Shown: positions 1 through 6,701 of the stretch, piece after piece | Layout of the letters: every line of letters starts with the position of its first letter | Numbering within the stretch: position 1 is the first letter of the stretch | DNA from: Azophilus sp964348115 | GTDB lineage: Bacteria > Pseudomonadota > Gammaproteobacteria > Pseudomonadales > Azotimanducaceae | NCBI GenBank assembly: GCA_964348115.1 | Contig: CAYGBY010000031.1 | Coordinates: 1-24,107 of the forward strand | Length of the DNA stretch: 24,107 nt | Direction of reading: 5' to 3' | Position numbers and translations under genes: made by a program | The notes under the pieces: generated by a model | Seen by the model: the letters and a program-made list of their open reading frames with translations, nothing else | What the model was told of the DNA's origin: nothing | Databases searched by the model: none

Positions 1-1
1 T

Positions 2-55
2 CGCGAGGGCGGGCGCACCGTGGGCGCCGGCGTCGTCGCGCAAATCACTAAATAG
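2..55 (+). CDS. tuf: Elongation factor Tu, C-terminal end (partial)
   Basis: Only the last 17 codons and a TAG stop are inside the window. The frame starting at base 2 reads REGGRTVGAGVVAQITK, the conserved C-terminus of EF-Tu domain III. EF-Tu is the GTPase that delivers aminoacyl-tRNA to the ribosome. A tuf copy just upstream of rpsJ is the usual arrangement at the str/S10 junction in proteobacteria. The rest of the gene lies outside the window. Confidence 0.93.
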   Translation, partial: REGGRTVGAGVVAQITK

Positions 56-142
56 CCTTGCCCATCAAAGGCTCCGCAAGGCATGGGCGGCGGGCTGGGC
101 GCCGTCTTTGCCCATGAGCCTGCACAAAATCCGAAATAGGGG
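56..142 (+). other. Spacer after tuf with weak hairpins
   Basis: No gene is visible. Two modest inverted repeats are present: CCTTGC (56-61) with GCAAGG (76-81), and ATGGGC (83-88) with GCCCAT (110-115). Neither is followed by a good T run, so tuf termination here is possible but not demonstrated. Confidence 0.4.
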
Positions 143-171
143 TTGCGGGACTCATCAGAGGTCTGTATAGT
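143..171 (+). promoter_or_regulatory. Candidate sigma70 promoter of the S10 operon
   Basis: A -35 box TTGCGG (143-148) and a -10 box TATAGT (166-171) are separated by exactly 17 bases, in the tuf-rpsJ spacer about 100 bases before the rpsJ start. Transcription would begin near 178 and give a leader of about 95 nt. The function is inferred from box similarity and position. Confidence 0.7.
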
Positions 172-206
172 CCGCCGTCCCGATTTCGGGGGTTCTTTAA
201 TAGGAG

Positions 207-246
207 AAGCGCCCTGCTCGCTTCAAGCGCGGGCTTCGGGCGCTTT
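207..246 (+). promoter_or_regulatory. Stem-loop in the S10 operon leader
   Basis: AAGCGCCC (207-214) pairs with GGGCGCTT (238-245). Inside it GCTCGC (216-221) pairs with GCGGGC (229-234), including one G-T pair, so the whole forms one long hairpin. It is followed by a loosely T-rich stretch (244-260) before the rpsJ ribosome binding site. In E. coli the S10 leader carries hairpins through which L4 controls transcription and translation. This hairpin sits in the right place, but L4 binding is only inferred. Confidence 0.5.
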
Positions 247-272
247 GTCGCTTTGCATTTGGAGATCATCTG

Positions 273-584
273 GTGGCCAACCAGCGCATACGCATTCGGC
301 TGAAGGCGTTTGATCACAGGTTGATAGACGTATCGACCCAAGAGATCGTCGATACGGCCAAGCGCACCGGCGCGCAGGTGCGCGGTCCGGTGCCCCTGCC
401 TACGCGCAAGGAGCGCTTCGCCGTGCTCATTTCGCCGCATGTGGACAAAGACGCCCGCGATCAGTACGAAATCCGAACGCACAAGCGCCTCTTGGACATC
501 GTTGAACCCACCGAGAAAACCGTGGATGCGCTGATGAAGCTGGATCTCGCGGCCGGGGTGGATGTGCAAATCAGTTTGAATTGA
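273..584 (+). CDS. rpsJ: 30S ribosomal protein S10
   Basis: S10 is a small-subunit head protein. As NusE it also joins NusB in transcription antitermination. The 103-residue product matches the family length and its standard pattern: MANQRIRIRLKAFDHRLID at the start, a KERFAVLISPHVDKDARDQ loop, and a DVQISLN end. The start is GTG with GGAG at 261-264, eight bases upstream, and the next residues ANQRIRIRL fit family starts. It is the first gene after the S10 promoter. Unusually, an intrinsic terminator begins two bases after its TGA stop, so it may be transcribed partly apart from rplC. Confidence 0.97.
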   Translation: MANQRIRIRLKAFDHRLIDVSTQEIVDTAKRTGAQVRGPVPLPTRKERFAVLISPHVDKDARDQYEIRTHKRLLDIVEPTEKTVDALMKLDLAAGVDVQISLN

Positions 585-586
585 GC

Positions 587-618
587 AACGCCGCGCCTGT
601 GAAGGCCGGCGTTTTTTT
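587..618 (+). terminator. Rho-independent terminator between rpsJ and rplC
   Basis: AACGCC (587-592) pairs with GGCGTT (608-613). The inner GCCT (595-598) pairs with AGGC (603-606) around a GTGA tetraloop. The stem runs straight into a run of seven T (612-618). This is a complete intrinsic terminator that starts two bases after the rpsJ stop, at a point where the classical S10 operon continues into rplC. Confidence 0.88.
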
Positions 619-649
619 GCCCGGATTGCTCTGGGCTTTCGAGTGTCCG

Positions 650-663
650 CCGCAAGCTTGCGG
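650..663. repeat. 14-bp perfect palindrome before rplC
   Basis: CCGCAAGCTTGCGG is self-complementary over all 14 bases. A wider GTCCGC (645-650) / GCGGAC (660-665) pairing is an alternative fold. It lies 25 bases before the rplC start. It could be a protein-binding or RNA-structure element in the leader of the rplC-headed unit. I found no convincing promoter between the terminator and rplC. Confidence 0.55.
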
Positions 664-687
664 ACAAATGGACAACAGAGGTTGGCA

Positions 688-1338
688 ATGGCCCTTGGCC
701 TGATTGGAAAGAAAAGCGGCATGACTCGCGTGTTCACGGATGCGGGCGCCTCCGTGGCCGTCACCGTGGTCGAGGTGCAGCCCAACCGCATCACGCAGAT
801 CAAGACGCCGGACAACGACGGCTACGCCGCGGTGCAGGTCACCACAGGCCAAGGGAAGCAGATCCGCGCCAGCAAGCCCCTCATCGGGCACTTGGCCAAG
901 GCCGGCGCCGGCCTTGGCCGCGGCCTTTGGGAGTTTCGGGTGGACGAAGTGGACAGCACCCTCGCCTTGGGGGCGGAATTGGGGGTGGAGCTGTTCGCCT
1001 CAGGCCAGAAAGTGGATGTATGCGGCGTTTCCAAGGGCAAGGGCTTCGCCGGCGCCATCAAGCGCTGGGGCTTCCGCGGCCAGGACAACAGCCACGGCAA
1101 CTCCATCTCCCACCGGGCGCCCGGCTCCATCGGCCAGTGCCAGACCCCGGGACGGGTATATAAGGGCAAGAAAATGGCTGGGCACATGGGCAACGCCCGC
1201 GTCACCACCCAGAACCTGGAGGTCGTGCGGGTGGACGCGCAGCGCAGCCTGCTGCTCATCAAGGGCTCCATACCCGGACCGGCGGGCGGCGACGTGCGCA
1301 TTGTGCCGGCCGTCAAGGCCCGTGCGGAGGCGGACTGA
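688..1338 (+). CDS. rplC: 50S ribosomal protein L3
   Basis: L3 is an early-assembly 23S rRNA binder near the peptidyl transferase centre. The product is 216 residues and opens with MALGLIGKKSGMTR, the family start. The hallmark GSIGQCQTPG (about 147-156), followed by KGKKMAGHMG, contains the glutamine that PrmB methylates in enterobacteria. The frame is open upstream to a GTG at 643, but ATG 688 has an AGAGG site (677-681) and matches family N-termini. The TGA stop shares its A with the rplD ATG (TGATG). Confidence 0.97.
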   Translation: MALGLIGKKSGMTRVFTDAGASVAVTVVEVQPNRITQIKTPDNDGYAAVQVTTGQGKQIRASKPLIGHLAKAGAGLGRGLWEFRVDEVDSTLALGAELGVELFASGQKVDVCGVSKGKGFAGAIKRWGFRGQDNSHGNSISHRAPGSIGQCQTPGRVYKGKKMAGHMGNARVTTQNLEVVRVDAQRSLLLIKGSIPGPAGGDVRIVPAVKARAEAD

Positions 1339-1940
1339 TGGACTTTGCCCTGCGCGCCGGCGGCGATTTGCAGCTCTCCGAAGCAGTGTTTGCCCGCCCC
1401 TTCAACGACGCCTTGGTGCATCAGGTGGTCACCGCCCAGTTGGCGGCGGCGCGGCAGGGTTCCCGGGCGCAGAAATCCCGGTCTACGCGGCGCGGCGGGG
1501 GACGCAAGCCCTGGCGGCAAAAAGGCACCAACCGGGCCCGGGCCGGCACCATCCGCAGCCCCATCTGGCGCGGCGGCGGCGTCACCTTTGCGGCCAAGCC
1601 CCAGAACCACGCCCAGAAAGTCAATCGCAAGATGTACCGCGGTGCCCTGTGCTGCATCCTTTCCGAACTCGTTCGCCAAGGCCGTCTGGTTGGCTTGGCC
1701 GAGTTTCCGGTCAACTCCTCCAAGACCAGCGCGCTGGCCAAGCGTCTGAAGTCCATGCATCTATCCCGTGTGCTCATCGTGCAGGACAAGGTGGACGACA
1801 ACCTGCGCCTTGCCGCCCGCAATCTCAGGGGGGTGGAGGCGCTCGACGCCGCGTCGGTCAACCCGGTCAGCCTCGTCGGCTGCGATCAGGTGCTGATGAC
1901 CGCAGCTGCGCTGCGCAAAGTGGAGGCGGCCTTGGCATGA
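1338..1940 (+). CDS. rplD: 50S ribosomal protein L4
   Basis: L4 (uL4) lines the exit tunnel with its long loop. In enterobacteria it also represses its own operon through the S10 leader. The 200-residue product carries the loop signature: a basic run around RSTRRGGGRKPWRQKGTNRA (about 49-68), then SPIWRGGGVTFAAKP. The C-terminal half has the expected SRVLIVQD and a DQVLMT stretch near its end. It starts one base before the rplC stop is complete and ends in an ATGA overlap with rplW, so three genes are translationally coupled. Confidence 0.97.
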   Translation: MDFALRAGGDLQLSEAVFARPFNDALVHQVVTAQLAAARQGSRAQKSRSTRRGGGRKPWRQKGTNRARAGTIRSPIWRGGGVTFAAKPQNHAQKVNRKMYRGALCCILSELVRQGRLVGLAEFPVNSSKTSALAKRLKSMHLSRVLIVQDKVDDNLRLAARNLRGVEALDAASVNPVSLVGCDQVLMTAAALRKVEAALA

Positions 1941-2233
1941 ACGAGGAGCGCCTGTACACCGTGCTGCGTTCTCCGCACATTTCGGAGAAGGTTTCCAATT
2001 TGGGGGACTCGAGCAATCAGTACGCCTTCAAGGTCGCCCGGGACGCCACTAAGGCGGAGGTCAAGCAAGCTGTGGAGAAGCTCTTCGGCGTTGCCGTGGT
2101 GGGCGTCACCACGGCCAATGTGCGCGGCAAGGTCAAGCGCAACCGCCATGGTCTTGCGCGCAAGGCGAACTGGAAGAAGGCCTATGTGCGCGTGGCCGAA
2201 GGCCAGGAGATCGACTACATGGTGACGGACTAG
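1937..2233 (+). CDS. rplW: 50S ribosomal protein L23
   Basis: L23 sits at the tunnel exit and docks trigger factor and SRP. The 98-residue protein starts MNEERLYTVLRSPHISEK, typical of the family (LxxVLxxPxxSEK). It contains the extended RGKVKRNRHGLARKANWKKA arm that reaches into the 23S rRNA. ATG 1937 overlaps the rplD stop by 4 bases (ATGA). A much longer open frame (740-2233) contains this protein only as its tail; its upstream part is a shadow of rplC and rplD. The stop is TAG. Confidence 0.96.
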   Translation: MNEERLYTVLRSPHISEKVSNLGDSSNQYAFKVARDATKAEVKQAVEKLFGVAVVGVTTANVRGKVKRNRHGLARKANWKKAYVRVAEGQEIDYMVTD

Positions 2234-2236
2234 CCC

Positions 2237-3088
2237 ATGGCCGTGGTCAAGGCAAAGCCGACTTCCCCGGGCCGCCGTTTCGCGGTCACCCTGGCCAACG
2301 GCGAGTTGCATAAGGACGCGCCGCACAAGTCCCTAGCGGAGGGCTTGAGCAAGTCCGGCGGGCGCAACAACAATGGGCGCATCACAACCAGACATCGCGG
2401 CGGCGGCCACAAGCGGCATTACCGCATCATAGACTTCAAGCGCGCCAAGGATGGCGTGCCGGCCACGGTGGAGCGGCTGGAGTACGACCCAAACCGCACC
2501 GCCAACATCGCCCTGCTGAAGTACGCAGATGGCGAGCGGCGTTACATCATCGCTCCCAAGGGCCTGCGCCTAGGGGATGCGGTGATGAGCGGCGCCTCGG
2601 CGCCCATCAGGCCGGGCAACGCGATGCTGTTGCGCAGCATTCCCGTCGGCAGCGTCGTGCATTGCGTGGAGCTCAAGGCTGGCAAAGGGGCGCAGCTTGC
2701 CCGCAGCGCTGGGGCCTCGGTCCAGTTGGTGGCCCGGGAGGGCGCCTACGCCACCCTGCGGCTGCGGTCCGGGGAGATGCGCCGGGTGCGGGTGGAATGC
2801 CGCGCCACGGTGGGTGAAGTGGGCAACAGCGAACATAACCTGCGCTCCTTGGGCAAGGCCGGCGCCAAGCGCTGGCGGGGGGTGCGCCCTAGGGTGCGTG
2901 GCGTGGCCATGAACCCGGTGGATCACCCCCACGGCGGTGGCGAGGGCAAGAGTTCCGGCGGCCGCCACCCGGTATCCCCTTGGGGGATGCCCACCAAGGG
3001 CCACAAGACGCGCAGGAACAAGCGCACGGACAAGCTCATCCTGCGGCGTCGCGCCAGCCGTCGCGCAGGGCGGCGGGGAAGGAGATAA
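2237..3088 (+). CDS. rplB: 50S ribosomal protein L2
   Basis: L2 is one of the most conserved large-subunit proteins and is required for subunit joining and peptidyl transferase assembly. The product is 283 residues, slightly longer than the E. coli protein. It has the SGGRNNNGRITTRHRGGGHK region (about 40-59) and the NPVDHPHGGGEG motif, whose His230 is equivalent to the functionally important His229 of E. coli. The C-terminus ends in an unusually Arg-rich tail (about residues 270-283). It starts three bases after rplW and stops with TAA. Confidence 0.97.
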   Translation: MAVVKAKPTSPGRRFAVTLANGELHKDAPHKSLAEGLSKSGGRNNNGRITTRHRGGGHKRHYRIIDFKRAKDGVPATVERLEYDPNRTANIALLKYADGERRYIIAPKGLRLGDAVMSGASAPIRPGNAMLLRSIPVGSVVHCVELKAGKGAQLARSAGASVQLVAREGAYATLRLRSGEMRRVRVECRATVGEVGNSEHNLRSLGKAGAKRWRGVRPRVRGVAMNPVDHPHGGGEGKSSGGRHPVSPWGMPTKGHKTRRNKRTDKLILRRRASRRAGRRGRR

Positions 3089-3090
3089 CC

Positions 3091-3372
3091 ATGCCCAGAT
3101 CAGTGCGCAAGGGGCCCTTCGTGGATCTGCACCTGATGAAAAAAGTGGAGGCTGCCGCGCGTGCCGGCAGCAAGCGTCCCATCAGGACCTGGTCGCGCCG
3201 CTCCATGATCCTGCCGGATATGGTGGGGCTCACCATCGCTGTGCACAATGGCCGTCAGCATGTGCCCATCTACATCAATGAAGAGATGGTCGGCCACAAG
3301 CTCGGCGAGTTCGCCCCCACGCGCAGCTTTCGCGCCCATGCGGGAGACCGCAAGGCCAAGCGGGGAAGATAG
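3091..3372 (+). CDS. rpsS: 30S ribosomal protein S19
   Basis: S19 is a head protein that complexes with S13 near the A site. The 93-residue product opens MPRSVRKGPFVDLHLMKKV and has the classic TWSRRSMILPDMVG and HNGRQHVPIYI blocks. It ends in GEFAPTRSFRAHAGDRKAKR. The ATG has a strong GGAAGGAG site and lies two bases after the rplB stop. The stop is TAG. A 66-base gap before rplV holds only a ribosome binding site and a five-codon MPPWK minicistron. Confidence 0.97.
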   Translation: MPRSVRKGPFVDLHLMKKVEAAARAGSKRPIRTWSRRSMILPDMVGLTIAVHNGRQHVPIYINEEMVGHKLGEFAPTRSFRAHAGDRKAKRGR

Positions 3373-3438
3373 CGTGAAGCGTTGCATGAACGGCGATAAC
3401 TCTCGGTTGGCCAAGGGGGCGAGGAGATTGATGCCGCC

Positions 3439-3771
3439 ATGGAAGTAAGCGCTACAGCCCGCAGGCTGGGGGTCTCTGCGCAGAAGGCGCGCTTGGTGGC
3501 GGACCTGGTGCGCGGCCAGCCCCTAGGCAGGGCGTTGAACCGCTTGAACTTCAGCGCCGCCAAGGCTGCGTTGCTGCTGCGCAAGGTGGTGGAGTCCGCC
3601 ATGGCCAACGCGGAGAACAATGAGGGCGCCGATGTGGATGCGCTTCGCGTTGCGCAAATTCAGGTGGGCGAGGGGACGATGCTCAAGCGCATTCGGCCCC
3701 GCGCCAAGGGCCGGGCGAACCGCATCCTCAAGCGCACCTGCCACGTAACCGTCACCCTATCGGACGAGTAG
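3439..3771 (+). CDS. rplV: 50S ribosomal protein L22
   Basis: L22 binds all 23S domains and forms the tunnel constriction together with L4. The 110-residue product has QKARLVADLVRGQPLGRALN (about 15-34) and the tunnel loop GTMLKRIRPRAKGRANRILK (about 79-98), as in E. coli. The start ATG has GAGGAG about 12 bases upstream. Another ATG at 3431 is out of frame and stops after five codons (MPPWK). The N-terminus is short and lacks the usual KHR motif, reading MEVSATARRLGVSAQK. The stop is TAG, and rpsC follows four bases later. Confidence 0.96.
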   Translation: MEVSATARRLGVSAQKARLVADLVRGQPLGRALNRLNFSAAKAALLLRKVVESAMANAENNEGADVDALRVAQIQVGEGTMLKRIRPRAKGRANRILKRTCHVTVTLSDE

Positions 3772-3775
3772 CGCC

Positions 3776-4429
3776 ATGGGCCAGAAAGTACATCCCACCG
3801 GCATTCGCCTGGGCATCGTCAAGAAGCACCGTTCCATTTGGTATGCGGAACGCGGGCAGTATTCGGAATATCTGCTTAAGGATCTGGAGGTGCGCGAGTA
3901 TCTGCGCGATCGTCTGGCGCAGGCGTCGGTCAGCGGCATCGAGATCACCAGGTCCGCGCAGACCGCCCGCATCACCATCCACACCGCCCGTCCTGGAATC
4001 GTCATCGGCAAGAAGGGTGAGGATGTTGAGCGGCTGCGCCGGGACCTCGAGGGTTTCATGGGCCTGCAATCCGTGCAGGTCATCATCGAGGAAATCCGCA
4101 AGCCGGAGCTGGACGCCCTGCTGGTGGCCCAGAACGTTGCTCAACAGCTGGAGCGTCGCGTGCAGTTCCGCCGCGCCATGCGCCGGGTCATCCAAAACGC
4201 TATGCGCCTGGGCGCGGAGGGCATCAAGGTGCGCGTGGCCGGGCGCTTAGGCGGGGCGGAGATCGCCCGCTCCGAAGTCTATCACGAAGGCCGCGTGCCT
4301 CTGCATACGCTGCGCGCCGACATCGACTACGCCACCTGGGATGCGCACACCACCTATGGGGTGCTGGGCATCAAGGTGTGGATCTTCAAGGGCGAGATCT
4401 TCGACGCGAAGGCCGTGGAGGCGCGTTGA
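3776..4429 (+). CDS. rpsC: 30S ribosomal protein S3
   Basis: S3 forms part of the mRNA entry pore and its helicase activity. The product is 217 residues, somewhat shorter than E. coli S3 (233) at the C-terminus. MGQKVHPTGIRLGI is the invariant family start. The type II KH domain shows the GKKG loop at 78-81 within GIVIGKKGEDVERLRRD. The C-terminal domain has AQQLERRVQFRRAMRR and GRLGGAEIAR. It ends with TGA, four bases before rplP. Confidence 0.97.
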   Translation: MGQKVHPTGIRLGIVKKHRSIWYAERGQYSEYLLKDLEVREYLRDRLAQASVSGIEITRSAQTARITIHTARPGIVIGKKGEDVERLRRDLEGFMGLQSVQVIIEEIRKPELDALLVAQNVAQQLERRVQFRRAMRRVIQNAMRLGAEGIKVRVAGRLGGAEIARSEVYHEGRVPLHTLRADIDYATWDAHTTYGVLGIKVWIFKGEIFDAKAVEAR

Positions 4430-4433
4430 CGCC

Positions 4434-4850
4434 ATGCAGCAACCAAAACGCACCAAGTACCGCAAGCAGCACAAGGGCCGCAACCGCGGGTTGGCCAACC
4501 GCGGCAATGCCGTGAGCTTTGGCGAGTTCGGCCTGAAGGCGACGGGTCGGGGCCGCATGACAGCGCGGCAAATCGAGGCCGGCCGCCGCGCCATGACCCG
4601 CCATGTGCGGCGCGGCGGCAAAGTCTGGATCCGCGTGTTCCCGGACAAGCCCATCACCAAGAAGCCCTTGGAGGTGCGTCAGGGCAAGGGCAAGGGCAGC
4701 GTGGAGTATTGGGTGGCGCTCATTCAGCCCGGCCGCGTCCTCTATGAAATGGAGGGCGTGCCTGAGGACGTGGCGCGCCGCGCCTTCGAATTGGCCGGCG
4801 CCAAGATGCCCTTCGCCACCACCTTCGTAAGGCGGCAGGTGGCGGCCTAG
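4434..4850 (+). CDS. rplP: 50S ribosomal protein L16
   Basis: L16 organises the A-site tRNA region of the large subunit. The product is 138 residues (E. coli 136) and opens MQQPKRTKYRKQHKGRNRG. It has the conserved ARQIEAGRRAMTRHVRR, WIRVFPDKPIT and VEYWVALIQPG blocks. Arg82 in KPLEVRQGKGKG corresponds to the Arg81 that the YcfD/RoxA oxygenase hydroxylates in E. coli. The frame is open upstream to 4341, but the family start is ATG 4434. The stop is TAG. Confidence 0.97.
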   Translation: MQQPKRTKYRKQHKGRNRGLANRGNAVSFGEFGLKATGRGRMTARQIEAGRRAMTRHVRRGGKVWIRVFPDKPITKKPLEVRQGKGKGSVEYWVALIQPGRVLYEMEGVPEDVARRAFELAGAKMPFATTFVRRQVAA

Positions 4851-4890
4851 GCGCGCCGGTTTGCTAAATGTTGTTGCCAGTGGTGGAGGA

Positions 4891-5082
4891 ATGAAAGCGT
4901 CGGAATTGCGGGAAATGGCGCCGACGGCGCTCAAGGAGGAGCTGCTGCGCCTGCGCAAGGAGGACTTCTCCCTGCGTATGCAGGCGGCGTCCGGGCAGCT
5001 TGGCCAGTACCACCTGATGCGCGAGACGCGCCGGGACATTGCCAGGGTGAAGACTGTGATGCGGGAGAAGGCCAATGGCTGA
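4891..5082 (+). CDS. rpmC: 50S ribosomal protein L29
   Basis: L29 is a small two-helix protein near the tunnel exit that helps dock SRP and trigger factor. The 63-residue product reads MKASELREMAPTALKEELLR, then FSLRMQAASGQLGQ and RDIARVKTVMREK, a normal L29 pattern. The start is placed at ATG 4891. The frame continues upstream to a TTG at 4861, but homologues begin MKxxELR. The ribosome binding site is odd: GGAGG (4885-4889) is one base from the ATG, so the GGTGG at 4882-4886 may do part of the work. The gene overlaps rpsQ by 8 bases. Confidence 0.95.
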   Translation: MKASELREMAPTALKEELLRLRKEDFSLRMQAASGQLGQYHLMRETRRDIARVKTVMREKANG

Positions 5083-5335
5083 GGCGGCTGGCCGCACGGT
5101 GTCCGGGGTGGTCACCAGCCACGCAATGGATAAGACCATTACCGTGCTGGTGGAGCGCAAGGTGCAGCACCCGGTCTATAAAAAGGTGGTGCGGCGCTCC
5201 ACCAAGCTGCATGCCCACGATGAACGGAATCAAGGCCGGACGGGCGACTTGGTGACCATTGCCGCCTGCCGTCCTATTTCCAAAACCAAGGCCTGGATGC
5301 TCCGCAGCATCGATGAGCGAGCCGCAGCCGACTGA
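5075..5335 (+). CDS. rpsQ: 30S ribosomal protein S17
   Basis: S17 is a primary 16S rRNA binder with an OB fold. The 86-residue product carries GVVTSHAMDKTITVLVERKV (about 11-30), the family signature, then YKKVVRRSTKLHAHDE and a GDLVTIAACRPISKTKAW end. ATG 5075 lies inside the last codons of rpmC, an 8-base overlap that implies coupled translation. It ends with TGA, 13 bases before rplN. Confidence 0.96.
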   Translation: MAEAAGRTVSGVVTSHAMDKTITVLVERKVQHPVYKKVVRRSTKLHAHDERNQGRTGDLVTIAACRPISKTKAWMLRSIDERAAAD

Positions 5336-5348
5336 CGGGTGATCAACC

Positions 5349-5717
5349 ATGATTCAATCGGAAACCATGTTGGCCATCGCCGACAACAGCGGCGCACGGC
5401 GGGTGCAGTGCATCAAGGTGCTGGGCGGCTCCCATCGCAGGTACGCTGGCATCGGCGACATCATCAAGGTCACCGTGAAGGAGGTCATTCCCTCCGGGCG
5501 GGTGCGCAAGGGCCAGGTTATGAACGCCGTTGTGGTGCGCACCAAGAAGGGCGTACGGCGGACGGACGGGTCACTCATCCGTTTCGACGAGAACGCAGCC
5601 GTGCTGCTGAACCAGCAGAACCAGCCTGTGGGCACGCGCATTTTCGGCCCGGTCACCCGGGAGCTGCGCCGGGAGCACTTCATGCGCATCGTCTCCTTGG
5701 CGCCGGAGGTGCTCTAG
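5349..5717 (+). CDS. rplN: 50S ribosomal protein L14
   Basis: L14 forms an intersubunit bridge and binds the silencing factor RsfS. The 122-residue product is exactly the family length. It starts MIQSETMLAIADNSGARRVQ, with CIKVLGGSHRRYAGIGDIIK and the GPVTRELRREHFMRIVSLAP end. It is the first gene of the classical spc operon, but no promoter is evident in the 13 bases before it, so it probably continues the S10 transcript. The stop is TAG, followed by an unusually long 100-base gap to rplX. Confidence 0.97.
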   Translation: MIQSETMLAIADNSGARRVQCIKVLGGSHRRYAGIGDIIKVTVKEVIPSGRVRKGQVMNAVVVRTKKGVRRTDGSLIRFDENAAVLLNQQNQPVGTRIFGPVTRELRREHFMRIVSLAPEVL

Positions 5718-5817
5718 TGCGCCCCGGCGGATGTCACTGGATGAGGCCAGCCGCGCTTGTTTGCCGTTTGGCGCCGGCTGCGCCCGCAGGGCCTGCGCCG
5801 CAGCGAAGGTGCGCAAC

Positions 5818-6135
5818 GTGCTGAAGATCATGAAAGACGACGACGTCATCGTCATTGCCGGGCGCGACAAGGGTCGCCGAGGCGAGGTGCTGGAGGTGCG
5901 CCCGGATGGGCGCCTCATCGTATCGGGGGTGCATCTGCAGAAAAAGCATCAGCGTGGCGACCCGAACCAGGGCCGCCAAGGCGGCATCATCAGCCGCGAA
6001 GGTCCCATACAGGCCTCCAACGTGGCCATCTGGAACGAAGAGCAGGGGCGCGCCGATCGCGTGGGCTTCCGCATCGAAGAGGGCGGCGTGAAGGTGCGTT
6101 ACTTCAAATCCACCGGCAAGGCCTTGGCGGACTAG
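5818..6135 (+). CDS. rplX: 50S ribosomal protein L24
   Basis: L24 is an assembly-initiator protein with a KOW domain. From GTG 5818 the product is 105 residues (E. coli 104) and contains DDDVIVIAGRDKGRRGEVLE, the KOW motif, then QGGIISREGPIQASNVAIWN and ADRVGFRIEEGGVKVRYFKS. GTG 5818 is preferred because GAAGG (5805-5809) lies eight bases upstream and the length matches. The frame stays open back to ATG 5731, which would add 29 residues with no family counterpart. GTG 5809 and ATG 5830 are other options. The stop is TAG. Confidence 0.93.
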   Translation: MLKIMKDDDVIVIAGRDKGRRGEVLEVRPDGRLIVSGVHLQKKHQRGDPNQGRQGGIISREGPIQASNVAIWNEEQGRADRVGFRIEEGGVKVRYFKSTGKALAD

Positions 6136-6140
6136 GGCGC

Positions 6141-6689
6141 ATGGCCAATTTGCAGCAAACCTATCGCCAGGAGATTTGTCCGGCGCTGCGCAAGACGCTG
6201 GGCTGCGTCAGCATCATGCAGGTGCCGCGGCTGGCCAAGGTCACGCTCAACATGGGCGTGGGGGAGGCCGTAGGCAACCGCAAGGCAATGGACAGCGCCT
6301 TGGCTGACTTGACGGCAATCTCCGGCCAGAAGCCCGTCGTCACCCTGGCCAGAAGGTCTGAAGCTGGGTTCAAGATCCGCACCGGCTATCCGGTGGGCTG
6401 CAAGGTCACCTTGCGCCGCGCCCGCATGTACGAGTTCGTGGAGCGGCTCATCGGCGTGGCCATTCCGCGCATCCGAGATTTTCGCGGCCTGAACCCCAAG
6501 GCTTTTGACGGGCGGGGCAACTTCTCCTTGGGCATCGCGGAGCAAATCGTCTTTGCCGAGATCGACTACGACAAGATCGACAAGATCCGCGGCCTGGACA
6601 TCACCATCACCACCACCGCCAACACGGACGCACAGGGTTTGGCCCTGCTGCAGGCGCTCAAGTTCCCTTTTCGCAGCCAAACGGCTTAG
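6141..6689 (+). CDS. rplE: 50S ribosomal protein L5
   Basis: L5 contacts 5S rRNA and the P-site tRNA in the central protuberance. The 182-residue product includes KVTLNMGVGEAVGNRKAMDS (about 34-53), the family signature, ITGQ-like ISGQKPVVTLAR, GYPVGCKVTLR and NFSLGIAEQIVFAEIDYDKI. ATG 6141 follows the rplX stop by five bases and has only a weak upstream purine stretch, so initiation may depend on coupling. The stop is TAG. Confidence 0.97.
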   Translation: MANLQQTYRQEICPALRKTLGCVSIMQVPRLAKVTLNMGVGEAVGNRKAMDSALADLTAISGQKPVVTLARRSEAGFKIRTGYPVGCKVTLRRARMYEFVERLIGVAIPRIRDFRGLNPKAFDGRGNFSLGIAEQIVFAEIDYDKIDKIRGLDITITTTANTDAQGLALLQALKFPFRSQTA

Positions 6690-6701
6690 GACATCACCAC
6701 T

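Noticed and set aside
822..1760. 312-codon minus-strand frame opposite rplC/rplD
   Set aside because: Antisense shadow with no recognisable domain or ribosome binding site.
740..2233. Long plus-strand open frame of 497 codons across rplC-rplD-rplW
   Set aside because: Only its last 98 codons (rplW) are real. The rest is arginine/proline/serine-rich shadow translation over the conserved L3 and L4 genes.
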